From Rhypophila decipiens (taxonomy: Eukaryota > Ascomycota > Sordariomycetes > Sordariales > Naviculisporaceae): a DNA stretch of 64,000 nucleotides. Made by a program: the position numbers and the translations under genes. The notes below the pieces were generated by a model, which did not search any database, was not told the DNA's origin, and saw only the letters and a list, made by a program, of their open reading frames with translations. Of this stretch, positions 54,335 to 64,000 are shown in pieces (position 1 is the first letter of the stretch; every line of letters starts with the position of its first letter). The stretch is taken from the NCBI GenBank assembly GCA_033297075.1, contig MU858115.1:114885-178884 (forward strand), written 5' to 3'.

Positions 54335-55501
54335 ATGAAGAGTTCTCTCCCGATTCCGCATCCGAAGACGACCTTGCACCTGTACCGACACCTGCTTCGG
54401 GAATCCTCCTATCTCCCACCCGTCGTAAGACCTCACATCGACAGATTGATCAAATTTCGGGTCCGACGGCTGCAATGCGATGACGACCCAAAACGCCATA
54501 TCCAATATGGACACTCCAAACTCCGCCTGCTTCGTGCTGCCAATGGAGGCGACCTGCTGAGGATGCAGCGCGTTCTTGACCACGCCTTTGGTCGACGTGG
54601 AAAACGCCGCCGAGAGTTGTGGGACCAGTTCATGTACTCCGAACCTCTCCAGGTCGAGAAGCCGCTGTTCCACCCCAAACGACCAGCCAGTGATGTTTCT
54701 GCCGAACGGAACCCCGATTTTCTCGATCGCTGGGACTTGGACAAGCTCGCGGCCTTTCTCAAATCACAGGCGTCGCAAACATCCGCAACCCAGCGAAAGA
54801 ATTTTTCTTTCACTCGCCCTGAAAAGAATATTCCAGCCGAGAGCATATGGGGTCTTCCACTTGTTCCCGAGCTAGCGAGAGGGAAACTGCGAAGAGGGTG
54901 GATACAGGCAGCCCAGAAAACATTACCCCCGATCCCAAAGACCGAATGGGAGACTCTTCGCGACATTGTCGAGGGCAAGGCCCGAAAAGAAGTGTATTGT
55001 ATTCCCGAGCGACGCTCCGTGGCACGAGCCCGGCACGGCATCGAGCCTGACCAAGACGAATGGAAATGGTTACCCTACGCAATAAAATCGGTTCATGGGC
55101 TCAGATCGCAGGCGAGTCGACAAAACAGGTTACTGAGTGGTATCAAAGACGATGACACCCCAACGGGCCCTCCTCCGGTACTAGGGGTCCATAATTTCAC
55201 ACCGCGGGCATGGAGGCGTATGTTCCTGACCCTCTGGGAGCAGTGCGCATACATAGAAAAAGGTGCAGAAGGCAAGAAGTGGAATATTGTCTGGGGCCGG
55301 CTCCACGCGCATTCGAGAACTCCGAAATCAGCCTTGAAGTTCTTTGACGATGCCAAAGCCAAAGATTCCAGGCGAAAGCCGCAGAAGCAGCCGAGGATGC
55401 CCGAGAAAAAGCCTAGCGAAGTGCTCGACGAGGATCACGGAAAGGATGGTTTTTTCTACAAAGCCTCGAGACTGTTCACCGACTGGTTAAACCGGGTATG
55501 A
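54335..55501 (+). CDS. LYR-motif protein, probably mitochondrial
   Basis: Single exon, 388 aa. Near the N-terminus is TLHLYRHLLRESSYLPP, with the L-Y-R tripeptide and downstream basic helix of the Complex1_LYR family, followed by RRGKRRRELWDQ. LYR proteins are small partners of acyl carrier protein and of iron-sulfur or respiratory complex assembly, mostly mitochondrial. This one is far longer than the usual 80-150 residues: the rest is a basic region (WGLPLVPELARGKLRRGW, FTPRAWRRMFLTLWEQC) I do not recognise, with a Lys-rich tail. Its role is therefore open. The stop lies only 82 bp from the convergent acetyltransferase stop. Confidence 0.75.
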   Translation: MKSSLPIPHPKTTLHLYRHLLRESSYLPPVVRPHIDRLIKFRVRRLQCDDDPKRHIQYGHSKLRLLRAANGGDLLRMQRVLDHAFGRRGKRRRELWDQFMYSEPLQVEKPLFHPKRPASDVSAERNPDFLDRWDLDKLAAFLKSQASQTSATQRKNFSFTRPEKNIPAESIWGLPLVPELARGKLRRGWIQAAQKTLPPIPKTEWETLRDIVEGKARKEVYCIPERRSVARARHGIEPDQDEWKWLPYAIKSVHGLRSQASRQNRLLSGIKDDDTPTGPPPVLGVHNFTPRAWRRMFLTLWEQCAYIEKGAEGKKWNIVWGRLHAHSRTPKSALKFFDDAKAKDSRRKPQKQPRMPEKKPSEVLDEDHGKDGFFYKASRLFTDWLNRV

Positions 55502-55583
55502 AAGTGGTGATGTTATTCGAGATGATGGTATGCCGTCCCGAATACTCGCTTTCAAAGATCCAAATCTGTTCTATGGTGGGTTT

Positions 55584-56181
55584 TCAATCCAACATGGACG
55601 CCAGCTTGTTCAGCCTCTCGCCCTCGACACGCATGCCCACCCACTCGCTCTGCATGACGGCGCCAATGCTCTCATAGAACTTGATAGATGGCTCGTTCCA
55701 CTTGAGGACACTCCAGTCCAGCCGGCCGCCATCCATGGCCACGACTTCCTTTGCCAACTCGACCAACAAGCGCTTTCCGTAGCCCTTTTTGCGCTCGCTC
55801 TGCTTGACGTACAGGTCCTCGAGATAGATGCCCGGCTTGGCACGCCACGTGCTATAGTTGTAGAAATACAATGCGATGCCTGCCTTGATACCTTCTGGCG
55901 TGGTCAAGACCAGACATCTGGCAGGCTTGGAGGATGAAATGGGCTCGGTGGTTGTTGAAGCGTCGCCGCCGGATGGCGCAAAGGCGATAGTTGAAAGTAG
56001 CTTTTCTTCTGTAGCCTCGACGCTGTGCAGCTCCTTTTCGTAATCAGCCAGCTCACGGATGAGGTCAAGAATTGCAGGGACATCTTTGGAGACAGTTGGT
56101 TAGCTGAGGGTCACTGAAATACGGAGTAGGAGGTGATGGCAACCGACCTTCCCGGGTCGCAAAGCGCACCGTGGCAGACAT
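55584..56181 (-). CDS. GNAT N-acetyltransferase, SAT/ATS family
   Basis: Exons 56181-56148 and 56083-55584 encode 177 aa. The first exon is only 34 nt; the intron donor is GTCGGT, a weak form, but the join (TREDVPAILDLIRELADYEKE) is in phase and matches the start of this family. The acetyl-CoA loop is QSERKKGYGKRLL, preceded by IYLEDLYV and followed by WNEPSIKFYESIGA, the signature of spermidine/spermine and thialysine acetyltransferases. Likely substrates are small polyamines or diamines. A low-complexity Thr/Ser insert (GGDASTTTEPISSSK) sits before strand 2. Confidence 0.87.
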
Positions 56182-57012
56182 TTTGCTGTCAGTGGTTGTA
56201 TAATATTGTGTATTTGTTTGTACGACAAGAGAATGTATCAAATATGATCTGTTCCTGGGATCTCGTCTGTATTTATACGAAACCATTGTCTCCCACAGGT
56301 CATCCGGCCTTTGCCTGCCGGACCTTTCTCAAATCTCGATCCGATTTTCGGGTTGCCCCGCACCTTCTCAGCTTCCACTATAGCGGGGCATGATATGTCA
56401 GGTACAGGGCGCACAGAGAAGGGAGTCTGCTCTCAAGTCAATAAATACTTTTGGTTACAGGACGCCTGGAAAGAGAGTATTGGAGCTATGATTGCCGAAG
56501 CCTCGAGAGATACTTCAACCGCCGACGTACGTCGATATACACCTTCTCTTGCTCCCATTCTCAGCTGGGAGCTGCAATGACGTCCCGCTCTTGGCTGACG
56601 AAGAGATGCCTCATCCCCACTTGGAATTTATAGTGAAATGTCTTCCCCACATAAATTCGTTTACTTATTCAAGATGCTGTGACACCGTAAACTGGATAGT
56701 TCCGGACGAATAGCTGACTGGTTCGTCCGTTTTTCAAGCTGTCTCATTCATCCAATATACGTGAGGCGAACCCACAACCTGCAGGAGAGTGACGCAGCCT
56801 ATGAGCTTGGTCGGTTGCATCCCGCATCCCACCCGAATTGCCCCTGAATCAGCTTGGGCTCGCTCACACCTCACTCACTCACCGCTGCGTCTTTCATCGC
56901 CAGCACGGAATGAGAAGCTATATACCTAACCTCCGACTCTCCAATTAACCCGCAATCTTGCCAGTGAACACCCTTAAGCCTAAACGTGTTTACCTTCCAT
57001 AACAAGAACACA
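56182..57012. promoter_or_regulatory. divergent promoter region
   Basis: 831 bp between the acetyltransferase (-) and nucleotidase-like (+) ATGs. Near 56766-56800 a short minus-strand piece resembles a tRNA T-arm but is incomplete and is not called. Confidence 0.4.
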
Positions 57013-59074
57013 ATGTCGGCCGCCAATTCCACACCAACGGCCGAACCGGTCACCACCTTCAGCTCCGGCCGGGACTCCTCCTCCCCGCCCGACCTCCGCC
57101 TGCTACACTTCAACGACGTCTACCACCTCGACCCGTCCTCAGCAGAACCAGTAGGCGGAGCAGCCCGCTTCATGACGCTCATCAAGTCCTACCAGTCCTC
57201 CAACCCGGAATACGCCTCCCAGCCAGAGCTCATAACCCTCTTCTCAGGCGACGCCTTCAACCCGTCCCTCGAATCCTCCATCACCAAGGGCTCACACATG
57301 GTTCCCATCCTGAACAAGATTGGAACCAACGCTGCAGCAGTAGGCAACCACGATCTCGACTTTGGAGTGCGTCAATTCCGCCATCTGACGGGGAAATGCT
57401 CTTTCCCCTGGCTCCTCGCCAACGTGTTGGACCCAGCTTTGGGCGAAGACATCCCGCTGGGCAATGCCCAGCGCACACACATCCTAACATCCTCAAACGG
57501 CATCAAAATTGGTCTGATCGGCCTCGGAGAGAGGGAATGGCTAGAGACTATCAACTCTTTGCCGCCAAACCTGATCTACAAGTCCGCTAGCACAGTCGCC
57601 AGGGAACTCGTCCCCAAACTAAGGGCAGAAGGATGTGAAGTCATCATTGCATTAACACACATGCGCGAACCGAACGATAACAAACTCGCCGAGCAAGTGG
57701 GCAACGACGACGGGCAAGGAATCGATCTCATCCTGGGTGGACACGATCACTTCTACAACCACAGTTTCATCAAGGGCACCCATGTCCTACGCAGCGGGTC
57801 GGATTTCAAGCAGCTGAGTTATCTCGAACTTCGACGACGCAGAGATGCCACCACAGAAAATGAAGGGAGGAAATGGGATGTGGACATTATACGGCGTGAC
57901 CTAGTCAGTTCTGTCGCTCAAGACGCCGAGACGATTGAACTGGTGAATCAGTTGACCGCCAAGCTGAAAAAGAGCATGGAAAAACCAATCGGGTACACCG
58001 TTGCCCCGTTGGACGCGAGATTCACGACTGTCAGAGTCAAGGAGAGCAATATTGGGAACTTTGTCTGTGATATCATGCGTTTGCATTACGGAGCGGAGTG
58101 TACGCTCATGGCGTCGGGGACTATCCGGGGCGATCAGATCTACGCGCCTGGGCCGATTCGAGTCAAGGACGTGACGGATTGTTTTCCGTTTGAGGACCCG
58201 GTTGTTGTTATTCGAGTCAGGGGGGCTGCGGTTTGGGATGCGCTGGAGAATGGGGTTTGTATGTATCCTGCTTTGGAGGGTAAGTCTTTCTTGTTTCCTT
58301 TGGGGTTGCTTTGGGCTAACGAGTCGGTTAATTATAGGACGATTTCCCCAAGTATCCAACATCATCTTCAAATTCGACCCTTCCAAGCCGGCAGGGTCCC
58401 GGATTGTCTCGGTCGAGATTGCCGGGGCTCCGCTGGACCGGGAGAGGGTCTACAAAATGGCCACGCGCGGCTACATGGCTCGCGGCAAGGACGGGTACAA
58501 GAGCCTGCTTGTCCAGCCCGAAGGAGGCGAATGCGAGGAGGTCGTCAGCGAAGAGAACGGGATTCTCATCTCCATGATGCTGCGCCAGTATTTCATGTCG
58601 CTCAAGGTCATGGACCAGTGGAAAGGCTGGGGCCCGTCTCTGCAGAGGCACTGGAGTAGAGTCGCCGGCGATGTGTGCAAGAGTCACCCCGTCATGGAGC
58701 CCAAGCCCAAATCACCCGCTGCTGCTGAAAAGAAGATGGATTGGGACACTATAAAGAGGAAAAGGAGCAGCTGGGCCGAGTGGACGCCGGCCAAGTTGAG
58801 AGAGCGGAGGTCGAGCATCACGCCTTTTGCAGAGGAGAGTGATGAGAGCGCCGCTCAGTCGGGTTCTGATGCCAAGGAGGAGGAGAAGGAGAAGGAAGAG
58901 AATGTGCGCGACATTGATCGGGAGATGCGCATCATGCGGCGCGTGTTTGCCAAGTGGTGCCGGATCGCCCGAGTGCAGGCCCAGGCGTGCGATTCCCTGG
59001 GCGAGGACGAGCTGGAGGTCGACTGGACCAAGGCCATCGATCCCAGGATCGAGGGGAGGATAATGATGGTCTGA
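57013..59074 (+). CDS. intracellular 5'-nucleotidase-like metallophosphoesterase
   Basis: Exons 57013-58279 and 58338-59074 encode 667 aa; the 58-bp intron (GTAAGT...TATAG) joins ALEG to RFPQVSN in phase. The metallophosphatase domain has LHFNDVYHL (31-39), FSGDAF (77-82), GNHDLDFG (111-118), ALTHMREPND and GGHDHFYNH, and the C-terminal nucleotidase domain has SGTIRGDQ and VTDCFPFED. There is no signal peptide or GPI signal, unlike the paralogue at 10665-12550. After the catalytic part a charged extension of about 150 residues (Lys/Arg/Glu-rich, KRKRSSWAEW, SSITPF, EEEKEKEE) has no family I know. Substrate may be a nucleotide, UDP-sugar or other phosphoester. Confidence 0.88.
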
Positions 59075-62000
59075 TCTGGATTTGGACTGGTCTCTCACAT
59101 TTCTTTTCTCTTTTCATCCACATTGTTGGATCTGAGGTTGTATCGAGTGTGAGGCTGTAATGTACGATGGGAGGGGGGTCGCTTTCGGTTAGGAAATTCC
59201 GACGGCCAGATCTTTAGCTAGGCTTGCTAGGCTCCAGAAAAGAATGTGGTATCATGATGGAGCCTTTTGTGTCGTCTTGAAATTTCAGGCTGAAAAAGAT
59301 TTCCTGTGTTTGGTCACCACGGATGAACCTGTTACATTGTGTGTGAGCCCCGGAACAAAGCAGTTAGCAGGATAAAGCTAAAGCCCAGCAGGCCATCATC
59401 GCTCGACGATAGGGCTCGGTCCTTCCTGTTCCTCTGAGGGGTAGGTAGCGATGCTATCTGGAACTAAGATCTTGGGCGCTTTCCTTGCTAGTTTTCTTTT
59501 TCTTCAACGGTGCGGCGCTCTGACTCTGTTGAGGTGAGGGGGAGGGACGAAAAGAACGGAATGAATCCGTTGCGGTGCCCCAGCCCCTGAAGCCATCTTT
59601 TTAGGTGCCGTCAATACCACGTGGAGTTTGCTAGCAAGGGGAAAAAAACGGTTTTCGGTGATGTCTGTCTTGACTGTTGAGGAAGCTAGTCTCCTTTTTG
59701 CTGTGGCCAAACTGCCCCTAGCTCCATGGCGCCGACCGACCGACCTCCTTCTGGTTCAGAATGGAGTCGGCCGTTTCCCGAGTAGGACGGTGATATCTCT
59801 AGCAAGTTCAACCGCGCCGAAAACCCTAGCTTCAAAACGACCTTCCTTGTGTTACCATGCGGATGAATCTGCCCTGTTTGGGGCACTTTGACGGATTGGA
59901 AATCACCCAACTTGGAAAGAAACTGGATAATTGAGAGAAAGCTGGTGATCCACGAACTGACTCAGCTACCGTTACCAATGTATGGGCTATACTGCACGAG
60001 CAGAAAGGAAATTTATATGCATGCGGCTCTTGGAAACTATTGAACACTGCGCATCTTATGGCAATCTGCTGGGCGGAGGGTGGGTGGGATCGTGATCTGC
60101 GATAGAGATGAGGCTGGCATCTCCAAGATTTATCGATGGAAATCGAGGTCGCAGTCGGTACCGTCGACCCGGACGGTTATTCTGATTCGTGAGATGATGT
60201 GGCCATGAATCTCAGCTTCCGGTTATCGATGTTGATGAAGAAGGCATCTCGCTCGAGAACATCATCTGCTTGCCCTCGGGCCCTCATCCACTTCTCTCCA
60301 CTGGCAGGAGCTGACAAGAAACGTGTGAGTGGACACCAAATATTAGGGCCAATCCTCACCATTGTCTTGACTTCTTGTCAGTCCCAATTCGTGGCTGCGA
60401 TGTCGCGAAAAGGGGCTCTTGTGATGAATTGGGACAAGACTGACAAGCTGACTGATAGGTTATGTTCATCCGTTGTGCAGGATCTCGAGGCTCATCATTA
60501 GCGTCAATTCTCCACGTCCAAGGTGACTGCCTGAAAGGGAATATCAACGATTCGGCGTTAGTGCTGGTAGCTTCCTAGTAGCCACTGATGGCCTTGATCT
60601 GGACTCTCAATTAGGTAACTCATCCACCAGCACTGTGCTGAAGGATTTCGAGATTTAACTGTGTTATGCGATTACGTAGGATGCTCAACTACACCTTCAG
60701 TGGTTAGTAGTGCTAAATAGCTTCCTGCTAGAACATCTTCTAGCTGGGGATCCTCGGGTGACGGATAGCGGGCTTGGTTCGTCTTTAGAGGAGCTCCCTG
60801 CCACCTGGAGATCAGACGAAGGCCCAGATCTTTGTCCTCGCAAAAATTACATCCTTGACAATATGCTCAAGGCCCCCTCATCTCTCTCATGGCGACTCTC
60901 CATCCAGCACTGCGATTTCAGCAAGGTCTCTCCTTCCTCCTGCTCCAGACGTCAGAAACTCGGCATCTGGGCACGGACGGGGTTCCCAGAATCCCGGCGA
61001 CATCTTCCTTGCGTACGGTATGTCCCGGTATCTGGTATGGTTGCCCAGGAGACCATAAGAGGTTTTGCAAGCCAAGGCATGCGCGTCAGTTGTAAAGACG
61101 AACGCATAGAACTTGACAGAGGATGATATCGTCAAGAACAGGCATGGAAGAATTGTCGATACTTTCAACTTTCCGGTCGGGTTTTATCTTTTTTTTCTCA
61201 CACCGGCATGAACGCATGTCTTCAGTTTTACCGTATCGAGTAATCGATACCGATTGCCTGCCGGGTCAGGCCATCCCCTATTTCCTACTTGTTTGTGGAA
61301 CCATGTCCACCACACATTAAAGCCCATTGATTCCCCTTCACCACCCTCCAAACGCGCTTCATTTTTTGTTCGGACCCTGCCTAGTCCCGGTCGTGTGGAT
61401 CGTTCCTTGCATAATCCAACGCAATGAATCCCAATCACCGAACGACTCCATCATAACGGGGCTCGACATGCTCACCCCATTCCCTATTTGGGAGCCAAGC
61501 TCCGTGCATGTCCGACACCAGCAACCCGCTAGCAGTAGCCGTTGCTCGGGGCTCTGCCCTGCATTGGTGAGGTTACAATGCATGGCGCATCTCGTCTCTT
61601 TTTTTCTGCGTTTTTCCTTTGCGGAACAAGGTCCTCTTTTCGATGCCTTCCACGCCACATGGCGGACCCTTGTCGACCGTGTATCGATGATGGAGCCGGA
61701 TCTTGGGAAAAGAGGACAGCCGGCACGCACCCTTGAAAGTGAGGAGAAGAGGAGCAGCTACCATTTCCGGATGGATCCTGCGCTCGACGGCGCCACCAGC
61801 GTCGTGGAGTATATAGCGATGAGGGCCCCCAGCATGTGGAGAGAATAGAATGGAGGAAATCTGCCCCCGCCTTGTTGGGTTTGAGTCAGTCTAGACTTGG
61901 TTGTCTTTTGACAGTTCCTCCCCCCGTCAACAAACAGGCCCAGGTTCTAGCTTTACCGCTCTCCTGTTGAGTCATCCATCCCAGCTGCGTGGCTGCCAAT

Positions 62001-62095
62001 ATCACGTCATACGCGGCCACCTTGCGGCTTCAACGGCTATTTGTATAAAGTACTCAAAACGACGAAAGAGGGGGACGGCGGGAAAATAAGACGCA
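59075..62095. other. intergenic, 3 kb
   Basis: The longest gene-poor stretch in the window. Short frames on both strands (for example around 60710-61126 and 61327-61848) lack splice support, family resemblance and good starts. A TATAAAG element at about 62044 precedes the Pth11-like ATG by about 50 bp. Confidence 0.4.
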
Positions 62096-63370
62096 ATGAG
62101 AACACCTCCCCCCGAGGTGAGGGCGTCATGGCCCACGCCAAACTATATCGATCCCGTAACGAGAGGCCCGAGTCTCATCATCGTCGAGATTGTCGGTTTA
62201 ACTGCCGCTTTGCTATGTCTGGGTCTTCGGTTATACGTGAGGGCGTTCCTCATGAGGAACACGGGACTGGACGACTGGATCATGATTGTTGCAATGGTGT
62301 GTACTGCGTGCTTCGAGTGTGCTGTCTTGAAGCGATCCTAACTTTGGACTCCCAAACCAGGTCTTTAGCGTTGCCTTGACAATTGCTGCTTGTCTCGCAT
62401 ACAAAATGTACGGCTGGGATCGACACGTGTACGACTTGCTGCCGGCACAGATGATACAAGGCCGACAGATATCTCTCGCCATTCAGGCCATCTTCGTCCT
62501 GGCCTCCTCTCTCGCCAAAATCTCCATCGTCGTGAGCTACCTGCGGCTCGCCCTGGTCAACTCTTGGTTCCGAAAGCTTTGCCACGGCTCCATCTGGCTG
62601 ATCATCCTCTCCAACGGAAGCATGTTTGTTGTCCTGTGGACGCAGTGCATGTGAGTTACTGCCCCTAGACTCAATATCTCTTCCATGACCACAAAAGCCC
62701 TAACCAGTGTAACTTCTGTACCAGCCCCATCTCAGACTACTGGAACATCTTCAAGCTCAACTCCAACTGCATCCCCGAGTCCCCGCCGCTCCTCACCCAG
62801 GCCATCATGACCGTATTCACCGACTTTCTGGTGTGGGCATTGCCACTATGGACCCTCTACCAAGCCAAGCTCCCCCTGAACCAGCGCATCGCCCTCATCA
62901 TCCTCTTCAGCTTCGGCCTCTTCGTCTGCATCGCCGGCTGCGTGCGCACCTACTGGATCCACTTCATCATCGACAAGACCTACGACCCGACATGGCAGGG
63001 CTTCCACCTGTGGATCTGGACCGCCATCGAAGTCCATCTCGGAGTCATCTGCGGATGCGTCCCGTGGCTCAAATCTCTGATCAACTACAAGAAGGGGTCT
63101 AGCGACCCGACCGAACTGTCCCACGGCTACGTCAAGAGCGGCGGCACGGCGACGATTGGCGGTACGGGCGCAGCGCGGGGTCCCAAGAGCGGTTCCGGCG
63201 GCGGCCATTCCAAGTCCCGGAGCCGCCATGATGGCATCGACTCCAAGTGGCTCGGCGATGCGTCGTCGCTGGAGGGGGATGAGATTGATATGGATAGCTT
63301 CACCGGGGGAAAGAGGACGAGCAGCACGCACCCAATCGCGCCTAATCTCACCAACGACACGTCGAAATAA
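62096..63370 (+). CDS. Pth11-like seven-helix membrane protein (fungal rhodopsin domain)
   Basis: Exons 62096-62296, 62361-62650 and 62725-63370 encode 378 aa; both introns (64 and 74 bp) have strong signals and fit phase. The protein shows seven predicted helices with family motifs: LRLYVRAFLMRN, GLDDWIMIVAMVFSVALT (the DDW motif), YDLLPAQMI, LAKISIVVSYLRL, then DYWNIFKLNSNCIP and, in the last helices, FGLFVCIAGCVRTYW and WTAIEVHLGVICGCVPWL. The first and last parts match the fungal rhodopsin domain of Pth11-related proteins without a CFEM domain. The C-terminal ~110 residues are a Gly/Ser/Lys-rich cytoplasmic tail. Such proteins may sense surface or chemical cues; the ligand is unknown. Confidence 0.88.
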
Positions 63371-63813
63371 GTGGTGTTGCCATGTCGGTGTGCCTCTGCG
63401 CTCGCTTTGATTTTGTGTGTTTTTGTATTTGAGCGACCAAATTGAACTTATATACCCAGTCAGACTACTACTGGCCCACGCCATCTTTCTCTGCCCCAGT
63501 TGAGGTTGACTTGTAACTTGTACCTACACTGTAATACTTGGAAATTTTCTTTCATTTGTACATAACTTGGATAGCCATCGCACATAGCAAGCTGGAGTTT
63601 TGCCGTAGCCTACGAGTATCAGCATGTAACACTGCCAAAGTGTCTTTCTTGCTCACAACATAAGACGAGCTCATCATGATCTGTAATGATTATCTTGTTG
63701 AATCATGATTCTCCTTGACATCTTTGTCTAGTCCTAGGTCAACCTGAATCACAGTAGAGTCAAGTCTAGCCTCACTTATCTCTTGTGATAGACCATCTAT
63801 TAGCCGGACATCT

Positions 63814-63846
63814 GTAATAAAGAAACTCAAAGAAGTTCTTTATTAC
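63814..63846. repeat. inverted repeat, 11-bp arms
   Basis: Arms GTAATAAAGAA and TTCTTTATTAC are perfectly complementary around an 11-nt loop. It could be a transcript-end hairpin or an element terminus. Confidence 0.85.
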
Positions 63847-63907
63847 TGCCGTCTATCTAACAGACCCTATGTCACAGGCTTTAAGTGTGAATAGGATCCG
63901 AGGTCAT

Positions 63908-63932
63908 TGTCACGGCTTGGTATACCGTGACA
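63908..63932. repeat. inverted repeat, 8-bp arms
   Basis: TGTCACGG and CCGTGACA flank a 9-nt loop. TGTCACGG also resembles the start of some fungal Gypsy-type LTRs, which is only a hint. Confidence 0.8.
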
Positions 63933-64000
63933 TCCCTTATAGGCTGCAATACGTGACTTGGCTTACAAGCAAGTCAACGTTCCACCTTTTAGTGGTGTTA

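Larger units (their letters stand above)
63371..64000. other. 3' flank with stem-loops, possible mobile-element edge
   Basis: No gene seen. The last 300 bp hold three strong inverted repeats and a block from 63696 to 63862 bounded by TGTT...AACA and containing AATAAA, which could be a small solo LTR. The window ends before this can be settled. Confidence 0.3.

Noticed and set aside
56766..56800. tRNA-like T-arm piece (GGTTGTGGGTTCG on the minus strand)
   Set aside because: The 3' half of the T stem does not pair fully and no acceptor stem or D arm is present; at most a relic.
1..64000. CRISPR arrays, IS elements or prokaryotic operons
   Set aside because: The window is eukaryotic with spliceosomal introns; no regularly spaced repeats of that kind were seen.

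Overview
The window looks like nuclear DNA of a filamentous ascomycete (Pezizomycotina), most likely a sordariomycete. This rests on many short introns of about 50-100 bp with GT...CTAAC/CTGAC...AG signals, and on fungal-specific families: CorA-like membrane protein, fungal STAND N-terminal/ankyrin protein, Pth11-like rhodopsin-domain protein, GH10-CBM1 xylanase, APSES factor, DUF2235 and NmrA-like proteins. I support 20 protein genes and one intron-containing tRNA. Intron positions were read by hand from splice signals and checked by frame and phase; no transcript evidence was available. The exact taxon cannot be fixed from the sequence alone.

Layout. 0-8.8 kb: CorA-like protein (+), Pro/Thr-rich single-pass membrane protein (-), secreted alpha/beta hydrolase (-), MYND zinc-finger protein (+). 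10-19 kb: GPI-type 5'-nucleotidase (+), cytochrome P450 (+), STAND-N/ankyrin protein (-). 20-28.5 kb: two large housekeeping genes on the minus strand, a TTC27/Emw1-like TPR protein and a GYF-domain protein. 29.5-38 kb: secreted GH10 xylanase (-), DUF2235 hydrolase (+), DLH/NTF2-like two-domain protein (-), small six-cysteine secreted protein (+), then tRNA-Lys(CUU). 38.7-45.2 kb: NmrA-like reductase, Fta1/CENP-L-like kinetochore protein and a sugar-porter MFS protein with an oversized loop (all -). 46.4-59 kb: Pep7/Vac1 (-) divergent from Met8 (+); Mbp1-type APSES factor (-) divergent from an LYR protein (+); SAT-family acetyltransferase (-) divergent from a second 5'-nucleotidase-like gene (+). 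62-63.4 kb: Pth11-like membrane protein (+). The last ~300 bp hold stacked stem-loops and a TGTT...AACA-bounded block that may mark a mobile-element edge.

How the genes work together. There is no convincing biosynthetic cluster or operon-like system: core genes (TTC27, GYF, CENP-L, Pep7, Met8, Mbp1) are mixed with secreted or environment-facing genes (hydrolase, nucleotidase, xylanase, small cysteine-rich protein, Pth11-like receptor, sugar transporter, P450). The more unusual points are two phase-perfect GC-AG introns in adjacent genes, two stop-free in-frame introns that an ORF-based caller would translate, an Mbp1 intron with two competing acceptors of which one creates an immediate stop, a sugar porter with a ~160-residue first loop, a STAND-type N-terminus joined to ankyrins without a visible NTPase, and a 16-bp palindrome inside the tRNA intron.
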